The notes under the pieces: generated by a model
Seen by the model: only the letters and a program-made list of their open reading frames with translations
What the model was told of the DNA's origin: nothing
Databases searched by the model: none
Translations under genes and position numbers: made by a program
Part shown: positions 20,609-23,045 of the stretch, piece after piece
Position numbering within the stretch: position 1 is the stretch's first letter
Layout: every line of letters begins with the position of its first letter
Source: a virus
Length of the DNA stretch: 23,045 bases
Strand: one strand, 5' to 3'
Virus record (IMG/VR): IMGVR_UViG_3300022868_000101
Location: 1 to 23,045 of that record

Positions 20609-22114
20609 TTAAAGATTAAAGTATATTACCAAATCGGCTGAATGAATCGCGCCGCTATTTTTTACAGCGCCAGAAATAACCGGTGACTTCCTAGCCGCAC
20701 GATCTGCAACAGACTGATCTGCTAAAGAACCTGCAAGGAAATAAAATCCATTATCTTCGATGTTCTGATTGAACGTTGTAACATTACCAAAGAAATCTGT
20801 GCTAGTCCAAGTTCCAGGAGCAAAAACGCTCGCTCTTACAAACTCTCTAGTTGTCTTTTCAGCTTGATCGACTAAACGATTAACGCCTTGAAGCGTCTGA
20901 GGTATTTTTGTTCCTGATGATGCAAGTAAATTGTATAAATCAGTTTGCAAAGCATCGATGAAAGCTATGATATTGTATCGATTATCTACAAAATCATTCG
21001 CTCCGCTTGTTAGTACAACAGAAGTATTCTTTATAGTAGTGTAAAGATCAAGACCAACGGTTTTTGCGTTAGTGATCTGTGTTTGAGTGTAATCTTCTGC
21101 GGGAACTGATAGCTGTTTCAAATGCATCGTGATAGCGGAGTTTTCTGCGCCAAAATTAACGCTGTGAACTCGTGACATGTAAGATGCTGCCATCTTTCTG
21201 TTTGCCGACTTACTATAAAGCATGCGATAGTTTGTTTGTCCTGCAAGCTTTATAGACCAGACGATATTTGTTGTATCGACGACAAGATTATCTGTATCGC
21301 TAAAGACGTCATACATAAGAACATCATTTGCCTGCGACCATGTTGCTAAGAGAGCGACGTCAGCATCAGAAGGTTTGTCGATGAACATCGCACCTTTGAT
21401 ATTGATAGCGGCTTTCAACGCTGTCATTCCCGCTGTCTTTGTCTCTACTGATAAAACAACGACATCAGCTCCTTGCGTTGCTACAGCTCCTGTTCCTGAC
21501 GCTAGTCCAAGTAATGTTCCCACAAAAGTTCCGGTAGCACCGGTAGACGCTACAGTGATTAAACTCGCCACGCCAGTAGTATCTGATGTTATAAGGAAAG
21601 TTAGGTTGCTAGAATTATAACTCGCTGTGCCGCCTGATAACTTGTCATCAATAACAGTTACGATATCTGACATCTCTGTGACTTCTCTGAAATCCATTGT
21701 TGTTAGTGCTTCGGTAGCGCCGTCGATGTCGATGCTCATAGATCCATCAGAGATTTCTTGTAATTGACTTACAAGAGTTGCTTCTGATATCTGCGCTCCT
21801 GTTAGTATTGCTGATGTTGCAGCGACTGTTTCTTCTGCGCCCCTCCAATATCCTGCGACCAGTGCTCCACCTGCGTTAATAGAGTTCGGCTGTGTTGCAA
21901 AAAAGCTCGCTGCATATAAACTCATCGCGCTATCAGAACCGAAGTCTGAGGCTACGCTTGCGGCGTCGATATATCTTTCATAGCGATTAGCTGTCGAAAT
22001 TGTTCCGTCTTGCTGAGATGTCATAATTGCTACGACGTTCATTTGATCTCTGTCTGCTATTTCACCGTCAGCGGAAAGAGAAACATTGATGACATTACTG
22101 ATATTTGCGCTCAT
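20609..22114 (-). CDS. Tail sheath protein (DUF3383-like)
   Basis: A 501-residue sheath protein. The start MSANISNVINVSLSADGEI, then RYERYIDAASVASDFGSDS and AASFFATQPNSINAGGALVAGYW, is the DUF3383 signature. The middle domain (about 100-215) is an insert rich in S, T and A. The C-terminal half (NYRMLYSKSANRKMAASYMSRVH, then LTSGANDFVDNRYNIIAFIDALQTDLYNLL, and the end HSADLVIYFNL) is the conserved contractile core. It would form the outer tube that shortens to drive the inner tube into the cell. AAGGAG before the ATG. Length is typical for the family. Confidence 0.85.
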   Translation of the reverse strand: MSANISNVINVSLSADGEIADRDQMNVVAIMTSQQDGTISTANRYERYIDAASVASDFGSDSAMSLYAASFFATQPNSINAGGALVAGYWRGAEETVAATSAILTGAQISEATLVSQLQEISDGSMSIDIDGATEALTTMDFREVTEMSDIVTVIDDKLSGGTASYNSSNLTFLITSDTTGVASLITVASTGATGTFVGTLLGLASGTGAVATQGADVVVLSVETKTAGMTALKAAINIKGAMFIDKPSDADVALLATWSQANDVLMYDVFSDTDNLVVDTTNIVWSIKLAGQTNYRMLYSKSANRKMAASYMSRVHSVNFGAENSAITMHLKQLSVPAEDYTQTQITNAKTVGLDLYTTIKNTSVVLTSGANDFVDNRYNIIAFIDALQTDLYNLLASSGTKIPQTLQGVNRLVDQAEKTTREFVRASVFAPGTWTSTDFFGNVTTFNQNIEDNGFYFLAGSLADQSVADRAARKSPVISGAVKNSGAIHSADLVIYFNL

Positions 22115-22125
22115 TGACTAGCTCC

Positions 22126-22614
22126 TTAATTATCTATGATTAATGTTGTCTCTGCTGTATCTATCCGTAAAGTGTCGATATTTGCTGAGATACTATACTG
22201 TACGTTAATTGTTGATTCTATACGATTGTTATACTTCTGACCAGTTAAAATTTTAATGTCGGTAAGACCAGAAGATTTATGTACTGCGATTCCGAGAGTC
22301 TTTTGTAATTCGATTGATGATTGTGATTGGAGATAAAGAGAAAACTTGCTCGCCGTCGTCGAAGCTAAATCACCGTAAAACGAAATTATTACCGGAAGCA
22401 TCCATTGTTCTTGATACTCCATTATCTCGTTTGTCGCATCGAAGTATTGACCGCTACCGAGCCGCTTCGCTGATATGACGCTATCGATACCGATATAATC
22501 CTTCTCAAAACCGTCGAGGGTAAAGTTAAGACGACCTATTCGAATAAGACTTTCGTCGGTATATCCGAGAAGATCACGAACGAACATTGCTGTTTTTCTC
22601 AAGCCTTCATTCAT
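22126..22614 (-). CDS. Neck/tail terminator protein
   Basis: A 162-residue product resembling phage neck terminator proteins: RIGRLNFTLDGFEKDYIGIDSV near the start, then EIMEYQEQWMLPVIISFYGDLA, then SSIELQKTLGIAVHKSSGLTDI, and strands to the end. It caps the tail and joins it to the head completion ring. It is coupled to the preceding gene: that stop is followed after one base by this ATG. The next gene, the sheath, starts 11 bases after its stop. The assignment rests on the pattern and on the neighbourhood. Confidence 0.65.
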   Translation of the reverse strand: MNEGLRKTAMFVRDLLGYTDESLIRIGRLNFTLDGFEKDYIGIDSVISAKRLGSGQYFDATNEIMEYQEQWMLPVIISFYGDLASTTASKFSLYLQSQSSIELQKTLGIAVHKSSGLTDIKILTGQKYNNRIESTINVQYSISANIDTLRIDTAETTLIIDN

Positions 22615-22615
22615 A

Positions 22616-22966
22616 TTATGGCACTACCGTTTCAGTTACTAAAGGACGTCCAGTTTCTTCGGCGATACACTCTATATACCCATAACCATTCCAATCTCCA
22701 CCCTGAATAACTTTATAGTCCTTTCCATCGAATTGTACAAGCTCTTCCAATTCGAGGGCTTCTCTGGTGTGTAATTGAAGGTATTGTAATGCCCAGTTTA
22801 TCGTTACTGAGTTAAGCGCTTCTTTCTCTGCAACTTGAACGACGATAAGCTGATCCCTAAACACAACCGTATCAGTTTCGACGAAATTCGTTGTTGCCCG
22901 TGTTGTTGTTTTCACGATGATCGTTCTTTCCCAGGATCGTAAAACGTCTGACATATCTGGTAACAT
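22616..22966 (-). CDS. Head-tail connector-type protein, unknown family
   Basis: A 116-residue product. I start at the ATG at 22966 (MLPDMSDVLRSWERTI) because it overlaps the upstream stop as TAATG; a GTG at 22981 would overlap further. The sequence has a beta-rich core with VFRDQLIVVQVAEKE, WALQYLQLHTREALELEELVQFDGKDYKVIQGGDWNGYGYIEC. The W-x-YGY end and its place between the morphogenesis gene and the terminator suggest a head-tail joining (stopper-like) role, but I cannot name a family with confidence. Confidence 0.55.
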   Translation of the reverse strand: MLPDMSDVLRSWERTIIVKTTTRATTNFVETDTVVFRDQLIVVQVAEKEALNSVTINWALQYLQLHTREALELEELVQFDGKDYKVIQGGDWNGYGYIECIAEETGRPLVTETVVP

Positions 22967-23045
22967 TATCTCACCACCCACGTTATCGCATTTCGAAGAA
23001 TGCCTGTGTCTATCAATATTTTAGAAGAACCTTTCAAATCCTTTG
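22966..23045 (-). CDS. Virion morphogenesis protein, C-terminal end (partial)
   Basis: The frame enters from the right edge and ends at a TAA that overlaps the next ATG. Only 25 residues are visible (KDLKGSSKILIDTGILRNAI, then TWVVR). The LIDTGILRNAIT motif is typical of the Mu gpG/HK97 gp10-like morphogenesis and tail-completion family (usually LIDTG-x-LR-x-SI). The family is a reasonable guess from this motif and the gene order, but the fragment is too short to be certain. Confidence 0.55.
   Translation of the reverse strand, partial: KDLKGSSKILIDTGILRNAITWVVR

Overview
The window is part of a contractile-tailed (myovirus-type) bacteriophage or prophage. From right to left on the minus strand it runs through a nearly unbroken late operon: neck and tail-terminator proteins, a DUF3383-type sheath, a DUF3277-type tube, a frameshifted tail assembly chaperone, a short tape measure, a full baseplate set (Dit-like, plug, hub, spike, gp25-like, J-like, DUF2612), and then a long run of tail-fibre and adhesin genes. 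No host marker is present, so the host cannot be named; the base composition is moderately AT-rich. Most genes touch or overlap (ATGA or TAATG junctions), and good Shine-Dalgarno sequences decide several starts.

Left end, 1-2611, plus strand: the tail of a YqaJ-type recombination exonuclease followed by small early-type genes. Several carry Cys-x2-Cys zinc knuckles, two resemble DUF551 proteins, and one is a predicted exported protein with a RanBP2-like zinc finger. This operon converges on the late operon at about 2612-2716, where a structured inverted repeat lies.

Positions 2717-6600, minus strand: the distal end of the late operon. It holds two tiny membrane proteins in tandem (possible lysis or envelope proteins), a small unknown protein, a BspA/DUF285-like leucine-rich-repeat adhesin with a PKD-like domain, an HNH endonuclease with NUMOD3 repeats and its own strong promoter, and a small fibre-associated beta protein.

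Positions 6662-13167: fibre proteins built from shared modules. Two share a C-terminal domain and two share an N-terminal domain. A second HNH endonuclease gene (10638-11336) interrupts them on the opposite strand, preceded by about 130 bases that can fold into a structured RNA whose 3' end can hide the ribosome binding site.

Positions 13180-23045: baseplate, tape measure, chaperone, tube, sheath and neck genes. The chaperone gene has a textbook -1 frameshift signal (CCCTTTTTTG, 6-base spacer, stem-loop) that fuses it to an open frame running to the tape measure start.

The items most worth a second look are the structured leader of the plus-strand HNH gene, the chaperone frameshift, the leucine-rich-repeat adhesin, and the two-gene membrane module at the operon end.
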